64,000 nt of DNA, from NCBI RefSeq assembly GCF_026626885.1, contig NZ_JAPNOA010000020.1, positions 62,001 to 126,000 of the forward strand. The letters are read 5' to 3'. Shown one piece after another: positions 38,289 through 47,684 of the stretch. The notes under the pieces are model-generated. The model was not told where the DNA came from. It did no database searches and saw only the letters and a list, made by a program, of their open reading frames with translations. Origin of the DNA: Parathalassolituus penaei. Its GTDB lineage: Bacteria; Pseudomonadota; Gammaproteobacteria; Pseudomonadales; Oceanobacteraceae. The translations under genes were made by a program, and so were the position numbers. Numbering within the stretch: the first letter of the stretch is position 1; each line of letters opens with the position of its first letter.

Positions 38289-38669
38289 TCAGTAAATGTC
38301 TTTCGGGTCTTTCAAAACCGGATCAACACTGACCCAGTCGCCATCCTGCCAAACCTGATAGAAGCAGCTTTCGCGGCCGGTATGACAAGCAATACCGCCA
38401 ATCTGTTCCACTTGCAGCACAATCACGTCGGCATCGCAATCAAGGCGGACTTCGTGCAGCTGCTGGACGTGGCCAGACTCTTCACCCTTGCGCCACAGTT
38501 TCTGGCGGGAGCGGCTGTAATAGATGGCGCGGTTTTCCTGCACGGTCAGTTGCAGGGCTTCGCGGTTCATCCAGGCCATCATCAGGATGCGGCCGGTTTT
38601 CCAGTCCTGGGCAATGGCCGGGACCAGTCCGTTATCGTCCCATTTAACAGCGTCGAGCCAGTTGCTCAT
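38289..38669 (-). CDS. hisI: Phosphoribosyl-AMP cyclohydrolase
   Basis: Third step of histidine synthesis. 126 residues with [44 protein letters not shown] and the zinc-site cysteines in [13 protein letters not shown] at 38669 ([10 protein letters not shown]) is used; an in-frame extension to 38723 shows no ribosome site and no family similarity. Confidence 0.95.
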   Translation of the reverse strand: MSNWLDAVKWDDNGLVPAIAQDWKTGRILMMAWMNREALQLTVQENRAIYYSRSRQKLWRKGEESGHVQQLHEVRLDCDADVIVLQVEQIGGIACHTGRESCFYQVWQDGDWVSVDPVLKDPKDIY

Positions 38670-38757
38670 AGGGCGCGTATCTCTTTCAAATCGTCTAGTT
38701 ACAGGGGCCGGAGCATAACGCAACGACCCGCTTCGTGGTAGGGCAGCAGCCTGGCCG

Positions 38758-40395
38758 CTAGCCCTTGATCAGGAACCACAAGATTCCGAATCCGAGAATG
38801 CTGAGCCCGATACTGTCGGGAATGCCCAACGCGTAGGCTTGCCACCAGGTGAACAGACCACTGGCGGATACCAGCATGGCCAGATTCTGCTGACGCTTCT
38901 GGCGGCTCTGTTCTTCCAGTGCCTGGCGCAGGGCAACAATTTCACGCTGCAGCGATTGCTGGTTCTCGTCCATATGGTTGATACGGGTGAGGGCACCGTG
39001 CAACAGGGCTGGCATCTTCGGCGCTTTTTCGATCCAGGATGGCAGTTGGCGTTTGAGTTCCTGGAAGGCGGCTTTGGGGCCAAAACGGTCGCGCATCCAG
39101 CGTTCCAGATACGGCTTGGCAGTGCTCCACAGGTCCAGTTGCGGGTACAGCTGACGACCCAGCCCCTCGATGTTAAGCAGGGTTTTCTGCAACAGCACCA
39201 GTTGCGGCTGCACTTCCATGTTAAAGCGGCGGGCGGTGCTGAACAGCTGGATCAGCACCTGTCCGAAGGAAATCTCGGCCAGCGGCTTTTCGAAAATCGG
39301 TTCCAGTACGGCACGAATGGCGGCGGCCAGTTCGTGCACCTTGGTGGTGGCTGGCACCCAGCCGGAATCAACGTGTAACTGCGCAACCTGGTAGTAGTCG
39401 CGGTTAAAAAACGCCAGCAGGTTCATGGCCAGATAGTGCTGGTCTTCTTCGGTCAGGCTGCCAACGATGCCACAGTCGATGCCGATGTATTGCGGGTTCT
39501 GCGGGTTCTCGCGGGAGACAAAGATGTTGCCGGGGTGCATGTCGGCATGGAAAAAGCTGTCGCGGAACACCTGGGTGAAGAAAATCTCCACACCACGTTC
39601 GGCCAGCAGTTTCATGTTGGTGCCCTGGGCGCGCAGTTCGTCGATGTTGGCAACCGGTACACCGTAGATACGTTCGCTGGTCATCACCTTGCTGCGGGTG
39701 TATTCCCAGTACACTTCCGGTACGTACAGCAGGCCGGAGTCGAGGAAGTTGCGACGCAGCTGGGTGGCGTTGGAGGCTTCAATCTGCAGGTTCAGCTCGC
39801 CATAAATGGTGTGACGGTAGTCTTCCACCACTTCCATCGGTTTCAGGCGTCGGGCTTCAGCGGAGTAGGCCACGGCCAGGCGGGCCATGGTTTCCAGAAG
39901 TTGCAGGTCGCGTTCGATGGTTTTTTCGATACCGGGACGCACCACCTTGACCACCACATCCTTGCCGTTGGGCAGGCGTGCGGTGTGCACCTGGGCAATC
40001 GAGGCCGAGGCCAGTGGGGTGCTGGAGAAATTATCAAACAGCTCGTGTACGGATTTGCCCAGCTGCGCTTCGATCAGGGCAATGGCCTGATCTTCCGGGA
40101 AGGGGGGCACCCGGTCTTGCAGGCGTTTTAATTCCAGCACGATGTCGTCGGGAATCAGGTCCGGGCGAGTCGAGAGAATCTGGCCGAACTTGATAAAAAT
40201 CGGGCCGAGGGCTTCGAGTGCCAGACGTAAGCGTTCACCACGGGTCAGGCGTGCCGGAACCGGGCTCAGACGCCACGGCGCCAGCCACAGCAGAACACGC
40301 AGGCTCAGCGGCAGGTGGTGCAGGGGCAGCAGGTCATCCAGACGGTAACGGCTGAATACAAACAGGATTTTCCACAAACGCCAGAGACGCGACAC
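38758..40395 (-). CDS. ubiB: Ubiquinone biosynthesis ATPase/kinase-like UbiB
   Basis: 545-residue ABC1/ADCK-family protein needed for ubiquinone synthesis. The KxGQ motif lies in [17 protein letters not shown]; an atypical kinase core follows with [13 protein letters not shown] and [12 protein letters not shown]; two C-terminal membrane helices are in the last ~45 residues ([29 protein letters not shown]). UbiB proteins have ATPase activity thought to aid extraction of lipid intermediates. It follows ubiJ by 6 bp. Confidence 0.96.
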   Translation of the reverse strand: MSRLWRLWKILFVFSRYRLDDLLPLHHLPLSLRVLLWLAPWRLSPVPARLTRGERLRLALEALGPIFIKFGQILSTRPDLIPDDIVLELKRLQDRVPPFPEDQAIALIEAQLGKSVHELFDNFSSTPLASASIAQVHTARLPNGKDVVVKVVRPGIEKTIERDLQLLETMARLAVAYSAEARRLKPMEVVEDYRHTIYGELNLQIEASNATQLRRNFLDSGLLYVPEVYWEYTRSKVMTSERIYGVPVANIDELRAQGTNMKLLAERGVEIFFTQVFRDSFFHADMHPGNIFVSRENPQNPQYIGIDCGIVGSLTEEDQHYLAMNLLAFFNRDYYQVAQLHVDSGWVPATTKVHELAAAIRAVLEPIFEKPLAEISFGQVLIQLFSTARRFNMEVQPQLVLLQKTLLNIEGLGRQLYPQLDLWSTAKPYLERWMRDRFGPKAAFQELKRQLPSWIEKAPKMPALLHGALTRINHMDENQQSLQREIVALRQALEEQSRQKRQQNLAMLVSASGLFTWWQAYALGIPDSIGLSILGFGILWFLIKG

Positions 40396-40401
40396 GGTGG
40401 T

Positions 40402-41064
40402 TTATTCTCCGGCAGAAGGATTACGCGCCAGTTCCAGTTGCTGGATGCGGGCTTCAAGACGGTCAGTGGCCAGACGCAGGTCATCAACCCCGGCGGCGAA
40501 CTGTTCGAGTAATACGGATGGGGTTACGAGACCGGCTTCATCACGCATGTAGTCACGGCTGGCGCTGTGCAGGGTGGCGGCGGTTTCGCGGCCACGGCTG
40601 ACCAGTCCACGCACCGATTCACCAATCTGGTGAGCCAACACCGCGCCGGTGAAGGGCTGCAGCATGGCTTCCCAATCGACATCCAGATGGCTGGCGATAC
40701 GGCTCAGGCGGGCGGCGAGGTCGGTGTCACCATCAAGCAACAACGGGCCGCTCATCATGGCGGTGGTTTTGTCGCTGGCACTGGCCAGCGCCGCAAAATC
40801 GGCCAGACTGCCAATCAGCAGCAGGTCGATGGCTTCGTCCTGTTCCTGCTGGCCATTCACACTGAGGCTGATGCCTTCCGGCAGGATACGCACATACAGG
40901 CGGGTCAGCCCCGGCACACTCAGGCAGACCAGACGGCCAGCCAGCGGGCGCAGGGCCTGCAGGGTCGCCGGATCATGGCGCAGGGCCTGATTGATGGCCA
41001 GTTCCCACGGCAGGCACAGAGCCTGCCCCAGCAATGGCAAACGGGAGAACAGGGATTCCAGCAT
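40402..41064 (-). CDS. ubiJ: Ubiquinone biosynthesis accessory factor UbiJ
   Basis: 220-residue SCP2-like lipid-binding protein that joins the soluble Ubi complex with UbiK. Features: ALCLPWELAINQALRHDPATLQAL, the SCP2 fold (LSVNGQQEQDEAIDLLLIGS), and a C-terminal coiled coil (VDDLRLATDRLEARIQQLEL) of the kind that binds UbiK. ATG at 41064 overlaps the ubiE stop by one base (TGATG), so an in-frame start at 41124 is rejected. In the expected ubiE-ubiJ-ubiB order. Confidence 0.93.
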   Translation of the reverse strand: MLESLFSRLPLLGQALCLPWELAINQALRHDPATLQALRPLAGRLVCLSVPGLTRLYVRILPEGISLSVNGQQEQDEAIDLLLIGSLADFAALASASDKTTAMMSGPLLLDGDTDLAARLSRIASHLDVDWEAMLQPFTGAVLAHQIGESVRGLVSRGRETAATLHSASRDYMRDEAGLVTPSVLLEQFAAGVDDLRLATDRLEARIQQLELARNPSAGE

Positions 41065-41813
41065 CAGGGTTTGATTCCGCGGTGCAGAGCCACCACACCA
41101 CTGGTCATGTTGTGGTAGGTGCAACGGGTCAGACCGGCTTCTTCCATCATGCCCTTCAGGGTTTCCTGATCCGGGTGCATACGGATGGATTCCGCCAGGT
41201 ACTTGTAACTTTCACTGTCGTTGGCGACCAGCTTGCCCATGAATGGCAGCGCGGTGAAGGAGTACAGGTCGTAGGCCTTGCTCATCAGCGGGTTGGTCGG
41301 TTTGGAGAATTCCAGCACCAGCAAACGGCCGCCCGGCTTCAGGCAACGGGTCATGGAACGCAGCGCGGCGTCCTTGTCGGTAACGTTGCGCAGACCAAAG
41401 GCGATGGTGATGACGTCGAAGCTGTTGTCTTCGAACGGCAGGGCTTCGGCGTTGGCTTGTACGTATTCGATATTGCCCACGTAACCCTGGTCGGTCAGAC
41501 GATCACGGCCAACGTTGAGCATGGAGGAGTTGATGTCGGCCAGAATCACCTTGCCGGTCGGGCCGACAATTTTCGAGAACTGACGGGTCAGGTCGCCGGT
41601 ACCACCAGCCAGATCCAGCACGCGGTTGCCCGGGCGAACGCCGCTCATGTCGATGGTCACACGCTTCCACAGACGGTGAACCCCGAAGGACATCAGGTCG
41701 TTCATCAGGTCGTACTTGGCTGCTACCGAGTGGAATACATCGGCCACCATTGCCTGCTTTTCTTCAGTGGCAACGGTCTTGTAGCCAAAGTGTGTGGTTT
41801 TTTCTACGGACAT
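41064..41813 (-). CDS. ubiE: Ubiquinone/menaquinone C-methyltransferase UbiE
   Basis: SAM-dependent C-methylation of 2-polyprenyl-6-methoxybenzoquinol. 249 residues. Motifs: [44 protein letters not shown], motif [16 protein letters not shown], and the UbiE-specific [23 protein letters not shown] at 41813 has GGAGGT 4 bp upstream. First gene of the ubi-his-tat block. Confidence 0.96.
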   Translation of the reverse strand: MSVEKTTHFGYKTVATEEKQAMVADVFHSVAAKYDLMNDLMSFGVHRLWKRVTIDMSGVRPGNRVLDLAGGTGDLTRQFSKIVGPTGKVILADINSSMLNVGRDRLTDQGYVGNIEYVQANAEALPFEDNSFDVITIAFGLRNVTDKDAALRSMTRCLKPGGRLLVLEFSKPTNPLMSKAYDLYSFTALPFMGKLVANDSESYKYLAESIRMHPDQETLKGMMEEAGLTRCTYHNMTSGVVALHRGIKP

Positions 41814-41840
41814 GAGCACCTCCAGACGTGGTGGGCCATT

Positions 41841-43640
41841 TTAGCCATGCAGGGGCCGGATGTCTTGCGCTGGATCGGAATTCAGAGTGCCATCCGCTAC
41901 TGGCGCACGATTGTTCAGGCGTTGCAGGGCATCGGCCAGCGTCGGAGCAGCCCCCAGCACATCGGTTGCCGCACTCAGACCTGAGCGCGCCAGCGCCCGC
42001 AGCGGCTGGAATTGCAGATCGGTGAGGATGATCTGCATCTGCTGACGGCGGGCTTCGTCGATAAAGCGACTCATGGCGGCAAGGCCTCCGGCATCCAGCA
42101 GGGTAACGCCATCGAGATACAGGATAATGCCCTGACGCTGATGGCCATCGGCGCGGATCATCAGGGTCAGTTCGGCAAAAATGCGGTCGGCGGCGGCAAA
42201 AAACAGCGGCCCGTTGATCTTGAAGACCTGCCAGCCTTCCGGCAGTGGTTCGTTGATCAGGCGCGAGTGAGTGCTGACATCACTGACGCGGGTCATTTCG
42301 GCGACGTTCTGCATAAACAGCAGCGCGGCCAGCACAATTCCCACGGCAATGGCGATCACCATATCAAACAGCACGGTCAGGCCCAGACAGGTGAGCATCA
42401 CCAGAATGTCGTGGCGCGGTGCGGTTTTGATGAAGTGCAGCAGCTTGTCGGCCTCGGAGATATTCCAGGCCACCAGTAACAACAAGGCGGCCATCGCCGC
42501 CATCGGCAACTGTGCCAGTACCGGTGCCAGCAATAACAGACCGGCCATCACCACCAGTGCATGAATCACGGCTGCCAGTGGTGAACTGGCTCCGGCCCGA
42601 TAGTTGGCGGCCGAGCGGGCGATAGCGGCGGTGGCGGTGATGCCGCCAAAAAACGGCACCAGCAGATTGCCGAGCCCTTGTCCCAGCAATTCGCTGTTGG
42701 CGCTGTGGCGGCTGTTGGTCATGCCATCCAGCACCACGGCACACAGCAGCGACTCGATGGCTCCCAGCATGGCAATCGAAAACGCTGCTGGTAACAGCGC
42801 CTGCAGGTTGTTCCAGCCCCAATGTACGGTCTGGCCGTCCGGGCCGGGCATGTTCCAGGGCAAGACAAATTCCGGCCAGAACGGTGGAATCCCCTGACCA
42901 GCCGAGCCGTCGGGCCAACTGAAGGTAAAACGTGAACCTATGGTGGCCTGCTCATGGCCATTGGTCGCCAGCAACAGCGCCAGCCCGGTGCCGACCAGCA
43001 AGGCGGGCAAATGCGGTGGCAGAGCAATGCCGGTGCGTTTCCACAGGATCAGGGTTAACAGGGTTACGGCGCCGGTAAGGGCACTGGGCCATTGGGTCTG
43101 GCCGAGTGAAGCCAATAAATGCCCGGCCTTGTGCCAGTAATGGCCAGACAACGGCCCCAGGCCCAGCCCGAGAAAGTCATCGACCTGCAGGGTCGCAATC
43201 ACGATGGCGATACCGGCGGTAAAACCGAGGGTGACCGCTTCCGGGATGTATTCAATCAGACGGCCAAGTCGGGCCAATGCCATGGCGATCATAATCAGGC
43301 CGGACAACAACGTCGCCATCAACAGGCCGCCGAGGCCAAATTGCTGGGCAATGGGCAGCAGGATCACCACAAACGCTGCGGTCGGACCGGAAATGCTGAA
43401 GCGCGAGCCGCCCGTGAGAGCAATCACCAGACCGGCGATCATGGCGGTGTACAAACCGTGTTGGGGGGGAACACCACTGGCAATGGCCAGCGCCATCGAC
43501 AGCGGAATCGCAATAATCCCCACTGTGATACCGGCGATCAGATCACCGCGTAACTGGCGGCTGCCGTAAGGACGTTCGAGGCAGGACTGGCGCAGGGCAT
43601 CACCCACACGCAGGGAAAACAGATGGGCACGGTGTGCCAT
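41841..43640 (-). CDS. dauA: SulP-family C4-dicarboxylate transporter (DauA-like)
   Basis: 599-residue inner-membrane transporter with a C-terminal STAS domain (about 460-575; VILYLDGVTLLDAGGLAAMSR-type region). The N-terminal RGDLIAGITVGIIAIPLSMALAI and GGSRFSISGPTAAFVVIL, then LLPAAFSIAMLGAIESLL and FGGITATAAIARSAANYRAGA, are very close to E. coli DauA (YchM), which takes up succinate at acidic pH and is tied to acyl carrier protein. Substrate here is inferred. ATG at 43640 follows GGGGGCG; a 24-residue in-frame extension overlaps the upstream hairpin and is rejected. Confidence 0.88.
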   Translation of the reverse strand: MAHRAHLFSLRVGDALRQSCLERPYGSRQLRGDLIAGITVGIIAIPLSMALAIASGVPPQHGLYTAMIAGLVIALTGGSRFSISGPTAAFVVILLPIAQQFGLGGLLMATLLSGLIMIAMALARLGRLIEYIPEAVTLGFTAGIAIVIATLQVDDFLGLGLGPLSGHYWHKAGHLLASLGQTQWPSALTGAVTLLTLILWKRTGIALPPHLPALLVGTGLALLLATNGHEQATIGSRFTFSWPDGSAGQGIPPFWPEFVLPWNMPGPDGQTVHWGWNNLQALLPAAFSIAMLGAIESLLCAVVLDGMTNSRHSANSELLGQGLGNLLVPFFGGITATAAIARSAANYRAGASSPLAAVIHALVVMAGLLLLAPVLAQLPMAAMAALLLLVAWNISEADKLLHFIKTAPRHDILVMLTCLGLTVLFDMVIAIAVGIVLAALLFMQNVAEMTRVSDVSTHSRLINEPLPEGWQVFKINGPLFFAAADRIFAELTLMIRADGHQRQGIILYLDGVTLLDAGGLAAMSRFIDEARRQQMQIILTDLQFQPLRALARSGLSAATDVLGAAPTLADALQRLNNRAPVADGTLNSDPAQDIRPLHG

Positions 43641-43658
43641 AACGCCCCCGAAACAAGA

Positions 43659-43688
43659 ACAGAGACGGAGATTGTACTCCGTCTCTGT
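43659..43688 (-). terminator. 12-bp stem terminator or leader hairpin between eat and dauA
   Basis: ACAGAGACGGAG and CTCCGTCTCTGT pair perfectly around ATTGTA. On the minus strand the hairpin is followed by TCTTGTTTC, so it probably ends the eutB-eutC-eat transcript, 19 bp before the dauA start. Confidence 0.6.
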
Positions 43689-43741
43689 GTTCTGGAGGCT
43701 CAGCTCAGACAAATGTCGGAGTTGTTAGCCTTTGTCCGGTT

Positions 43742-45178
43742 TCAGGCTACCTGACTTGCCGTGTTCATGCTGGCAGTCGGGGTTTCGCTGGTATCCAGAT
43801 CCGATTGGGCAGCAGCCAGCATGGCGAACTCTTCGTCGGCTGATTTGGCAACCAGATGGTTCTTGCTGTAACCGAAGAACCAGGCGGCACCCACTACAAA
43901 CAGCACCAGCGTGTACATAAAGGCGCGTGGATCGAAGGCGTAAACACCGGTCAGGGCCACCAGTGACAGCAGCAGGGCGATACCGGAGGTGAACATGCCG
44001 CCTGGAGTCTTGTACGGACGTGGCAGGTTCGGTGCACGCAGACGCAGCAGGATGTGGCTCAGTGCCATCAGGGCGTAGGACACCGTGGCACCAACTACTG
44101 CCATTGCCAGCATCAGGTCACCTTCACCGGTCAGGGAGCACAGGAAACCGAACACACCCGGAATGATCAGGGCACGGGCTGGCACCTTGCGTTCAGTGGT
44201 AACAGACCAGGATTGTGGCAGGTAACCGGCACGTGACAGGGCAAACACCAGACGGCTGTAACCGTAGATGATGGAGAAGAACGAAGCGACCAGACCCACC
44301 AGCGCCAGCACGTTTACCAGAGTCGCCAGCTGATGATTACCGGTAGCATTCAGGGCATCCACCAGAGGTACTGCGCTGGCCCCCATGGCTTCCGCACCGG
44401 CTGCACCTGGCACCAGCACCACTACCAGCAGGGCGCTGACCAGCAGGAACAGCATGGCACCGATGATACCGCGTGGTACGTCACGAGCAGGATCACGGGC
44501 TTCTTCAGCGGCCAGTGGTAAACCTTCTACCGCCAGGAACAGCCACATGGCGAACGGCAGGGCTGACCACACACCAATCCAGCCCATCGGCATGAAGTTG
44601 TTACCGGTTTCGGCGCTGGCGATATCAAACAGATGGCTGCTTTCGAAGTGTGGAACCAGCGCGAAGGCGGTGCCCACAATCGCCAGCACAGCGAGGGCGC
44701 TGATCACCATCATCACTTTCAGGGCTTCACCGGCACCGGCCAGGTGAATCCCCACAAACACCAGATAAAACGCCGCGTAGACCCACGGGCCGTTAACCCC
44801 GATCAGGGATTCCACGGCGGAACCGATAAAAATCACAATGGCAGCGGGTGCCAGCGCGTATTCAATCAGGACTGCCAGACCCGTCATATAACCACCCGCC
44901 GGGCCCATGGCCTGACGGGCAAAGCTGTAACCGCCACCAGCAGCCGGAATGGCCGCCGACATTTCCGCCAGCGACAACACCAGCGTGAAGTACATGATCG
45001 CCATCAGCACTGCGGCGATGGCAAAACCACCCCAACCGGCCTGGGCAATACCGAAGTTCCAACCGGCGAAGTCGCCGGAAATAACGTAAGACACACCCAG
45101 ACCGGCGAGCAGAACCCAGCCGGCGGTGCCTTTCTTGAGTTGCCGTTTGGCGAGATATTCCTGATGGGATGCAGACAT
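43742..45178 (-). CDS. eat: Ethanolamine permease
   Basis: 478-residue APC-superfamily transporter with about 12 membrane helices (GWVLLAGLGVSYVISGDFAGW, GYSFARQAMGPAGGYMTGLAVLIEYALAPAA, VVGATVSYALMALSHILLRLR). The GDFAGWNFG segment and overall length match the Eat family. It follows eutB and eutC on the same strand, so uptake and breakdown of ethanolamine are encoded together, without microcompartment shell genes. GAGG lies 9 nt before ATG at 45178. Confidence 0.93.
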   Translation of the reverse strand: MSASHQEYLAKRQLKKGTAGWVLLAGLGVSYVISGDFAGWNFGIAQAGWGGFAIAAVLMAIMYFTLVLSLAEMSAAIPAAGGGYSFARQAMGPAGGYMTGLAVLIEYALAPAAIVIFIGSAVESLIGVNGPWVYAAFYLVFVGIHLAGAGEALKVMMVISALAVLAIVGTAFALVPHFESSHLFDIASAETGNNFMPMGWIGVWSALPFAMWLFLAVEGLPLAAEEARDPARDVPRGIIGAMLFLLVSALLVVVLVPGAAGAEAMGASAVPLVDALNATGNHQLATLVNVLALVGLVASFFSIIYGYSRLVFALSRAGYLPQSWSVTTERKVPARALIIPGVFGFLCSLTGEGDLMLAMAVVGATVSYALMALSHILLRLRAPNLPRPYKTPGGMFTSGIALLLSLVALTGVYAFDPRAFMYTLVLFVVGAAWFFGYSKNHLVAKSADEEFAMLAAAQSDLDTSETPTASMNTASQVA

Positions 45179-45213
45179 AAGTGGCTACCTCTTGTGGATA
45201 AAGTGACCCGGCA

Positions 45214-46065
45214 TCAACCGAGCAGAAAACTTCCGGATTCGTGTTGTTGTTCCAGCGGCGTGTCGTCACTGCGGTCCTTGAGGTTGACCCCGGACAGTTG
45301 CAGACGACGGGCTTCGCTGAGCAGATACAGCGCCTTGCGGGCCGCTTCCGGATGGTTGAGGCCTTCCGGGCGGACGTTGGAAATACAGTTACGCCAGGCG
45401 TCGGTGAGGCCGCGGTGTGGATTCCAGGTCAGGTACAGACCGAGACTGTCCGGTGAGCTGAGGCCTGGACGTTCACCAATCAGCACCAGCACCGTGCGGG
45501 CGTTTAACAATTCACCGATGTCGTCACCAATGGCGACCCGGCCCTGTTGCACCAGACTGATCGGCGCCAGACGCCAGCGGTGTTCACTGCTGGCCATGGC
45601 GCTGGCCAGTTCACGGATAAAGAGCACGGCGTTGTGGGCAATCGCGGTGGCCGACAGACCATCAGCGATTACCAGCGCGAGATCGTAGGGTTCGCTGACG
45701 TTGTCCTGTTCCTGCTCTTGTTGCAGCAACACGCGGGACGCTTCACTGAGGCGACGGCCAAGGTCCGGGCGCTGCAGATAGGTCATACGGTCAACGGCTT
45801 CGCTGTGCAGGTGTAACGGCAGCGCCGGGTTCAGCAGCGGCTGGTCGGCCGCCAGTTGTTCCAGTTGCAACGTGATGCCATCAAGATCCAGCGGGGTATG
45901 CACCGCATCGCGGGCACGGGCGTGAGCGAGCTGGAATTCCAGCAGTTCACGGGTGGGCAGGCTGACACCACTGCGACCCAGGCCAATACGGGCAGCGGTG
46001 TAGCTGCGCAGACGTCGCCACGGGTTATCCACCACGCCATTCCAGTCTTCTGGCTGATTAACCAT
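45214..46065 (-). CDS. eutC: Ethanolamine ammonia-lyase small subunit
   Basis: Small subunit of the adenosylcobalamin-dependent enzyme splitting ethanolamine to acetaldehyde and ammonia. 283 residues. Motifs: YTAARIGLGRSGVSLPTRELLEFQLAHARARDAVH (in two parts), DLALVIADGLSATAIAHNA, VLIGERPGLSSPDSLGLYLTW, and NCISNVRPEGL with the Cys near the cobalamin site. ATG at 46065 overlaps the 3' end of eutB by 8 bp, implying coupling; a longer in-frame start inside eutB is unlikely. Confidence 0.96.
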   Translation of the reverse strand: MVNQPEDWNGVVDNPWRRLRSYTAARIGLGRSGVSLPTRELLEFQLAHARARDAVHTPLDLDGITLQLEQLAADQPLLNPALPLHLHSEAVDRMTYLQRPDLGRRLSEASRVLLQQEQEQDNVSEPYDLALVIADGLSATAIAHNAVLFIRELASAMASSEHRWRLAPISLVQQGRVAIGDDIGELLNARTVLVLIGERPGLSSPDSLGLYLTWNPHRGLTDAWRNCISNVRPEGLNHPEAARKALYLLSEARRLQLSGVNLKDRSDDTPLEQQHESGSFLLG

Positions 46066-47503
46066 GACGACGGCCCTCCGCAGTGTCGGATTCTGATGAA
46101 CTGTTAACCGCAGGCAGCGCCTGCAGGGAACTGCTGAACGCTGGTGGCAGGTGATCGTTGAGACGGGCACCGGCGGCGTTGGTCATGATCTGCATGTTTT
46201 CCAGCCAGGCTTCGAACTCCGGTGACGGGCTCAGGCCCAGCACCCGGCGTGCGTAGAGGGCGTCGTGGAACGAGGTGGTCTGGTAATTGAGCATGATGTC
46301 GTCGGAGCCAGGGATGCCCATCACAAAGGAACAACCGGCGGTGGCCAGCAGGGTCAGCAGGTTGTCCATGTCGTTCTGGTCGGCTTCGGCGTGGTTGGTG
46401 TAACAGACGTCACAGCCCATCGGCAGGCCCAGCAACTTGGCGCAGAAGTGGTCTTCCAGACCGGCGCGGATGATTTCTTTGCCGTCGAACAGGTACTCAG
46501 GGCCGATAAAACCAACCACGGTGTTAACCAGCAGCGGGTTGAACTTGCGCGCCACGGCGTAAGCACGGGCTTCACAGGTTTGCTGGTCGAGGCCATGGTG
46601 AGCGTTGGCCGACAGGGCGCTGCCCTGTCCGGTTTCGAAATACATAACGTTGTTGCCAACAGTGCCGCGCTTTAGCGACAGCGCCGCCTGTTCGGCTTCG
46701 GCCAGGGTGGCGAGGTTAAAACCGAAACTGCTGTTGGTTGCCTCGGTGCCGCCAATCGACTGGAACACCAGATCCACCGGTGCGCCCTGTTCGATACATT
46801 CCAGCGTGTTGGTCACGTGAGTCAGGACGCATGACTGGGTAGGGATCTCGTACTTGCGGATCACCTCGTCCATCATCTTCATCAGGCGGGTTGCCTGCGC
46901 CACGTTGTCGGTGGCCGGGTTGATACCAATCACCGCATCACCACTGCCGTACAGCAGGCCGTCGAGCATGCTGGCGGCAATACCGTTCATATCGTCGGTC
47001 GGGTGGTTCGGTTGCAGACGGGTCGACAGGCGTTTGGCCAGACCGATGGTGCTGCGGAAGGCGGTGATCACCCGGCACTTCTGCGCCACCAGAATCAGGT
47101 CCTGGTTGCGCATGATCTTGCTGACGGCGGCGGCCATTTCCGGGGTCACACCGGCGCGGATAAACGCCAGCACGTCGCTGGTGGCGTGGTCGGACAGCAG
47201 CCAGTTACGGAAATCGCCAACGGTCAGGTGGGAAATCGGCGCAAACGCAATCGGGTCGTGATCATCGATGATCAGGCGGGTGATTTCGTCCAGCTCATAA
47301 GGCACCAGCGCTTCGTTGAGGAAATTCTTCAGCGGTACCTCGGCCAATGCCATCTGGGCGATTGCCCGTTCCTCGGCAGAGCGGGCAATCACACCGGCGA
47401 GGCGGTCGCCGGAGCGAGCCGGGGTGGCGCGTGCCATCAGCTCGCCGAGGTTGCGAAATTCCCAGGTTTTGCCGCCCAGTGAATATCGATAGGCCTTGTG
47501 CAT
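46058..47503 (-). CDS. eutB: Ethanolamine ammonia-lyase large subunit
   Basis: Catalytic TIM-barrel subunit, 481 residues. Conserved runs include SKIMRNQDLILVAQKCRVIT, LSTRLQPNHPTDD, IGINPATDNV, FETGQGSALSANAHHGLDQQT and CDVCYTNHAEADQNDMDN. ATG at 47503 (MHKAYRYSLGGKTW) has GGAGA upstream and matches family N-termini; an in-frame extension to 47602 is rejected. First gene of eutB-eutC-eat, divergent from an AraC-type regulator. The enzyme needs vitamin B12; no cobalamin gene or riboswitch was seen here. Confidence 0.96.
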   Translation of the reverse strand: MHKAYRYSLGGKTWEFRNLGELMARATPARSGDRLAGVIARSAEERAIAQMALAEVPLKNFLNEALVPYELDEITRLIIDDHDPIAFAPISHLTVGDFRNWLLSDHATSDVLAFIRAGVTPEMAAAVSKIMRNQDLILVAQKCRVITAFRSTIGLAKRLSTRLQPNHPTDDMNGIAASMLDGLLYGSGDAVIGINPATDNVAQATRLMKMMDEVIRKYEIPTQSCVLTHVTNTLECIEQGAPVDLVFQSIGGTEATNSSFGFNLATLAEAEQAALSLKRGTVGNNVMYFETGQGSALSANAHHGLDQQTCEARAYAVARKFNPLLVNTVVGFIGPEYLFDGKEIIRAGLEDHFCAKLLGLPMGCDVCYTNHAEADQNDMDNLLTLLATAGCSFVMGIPGSDDIMLNYQTTSFHDALYARRVLGLSPSPEFEAWLENMQIMTNAAGARLNDHLPPAFSSSLQALPAVNSSSESDTAEGRRHG

Positions 47504-47617
47504 GTGAGTCTCCAGGCAAGTTGCCTGTTGCCGACCGTGCGGGTGGCCGGGGAACAGGACTTGCTCATTCGTACTGATTGATCGTGTGTTCATTGATGCC
47601 AACCCTGTTCCGGATCA

Positions 47618-47652
47618 CTATCGGATTTTGGCAAACTTGAAATTTCCGATAG
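47618..47652. promoter_or_regulatory. Inverted repeat in the eutB/regulator control region
   Basis: CTATCGGA (47618-47625) and TCCGATAG (47645-47652), perfect 8-bp arms 19 bp apart, between eutB and the EutR-like gene. It could be a regulator site; AraC proteins more often use direct repeats, so this is tentative. Confidence 0.4.
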
Positions 47653-47684
47653 CATTCAATGAGTTATCTTCATAATCAGGCCCT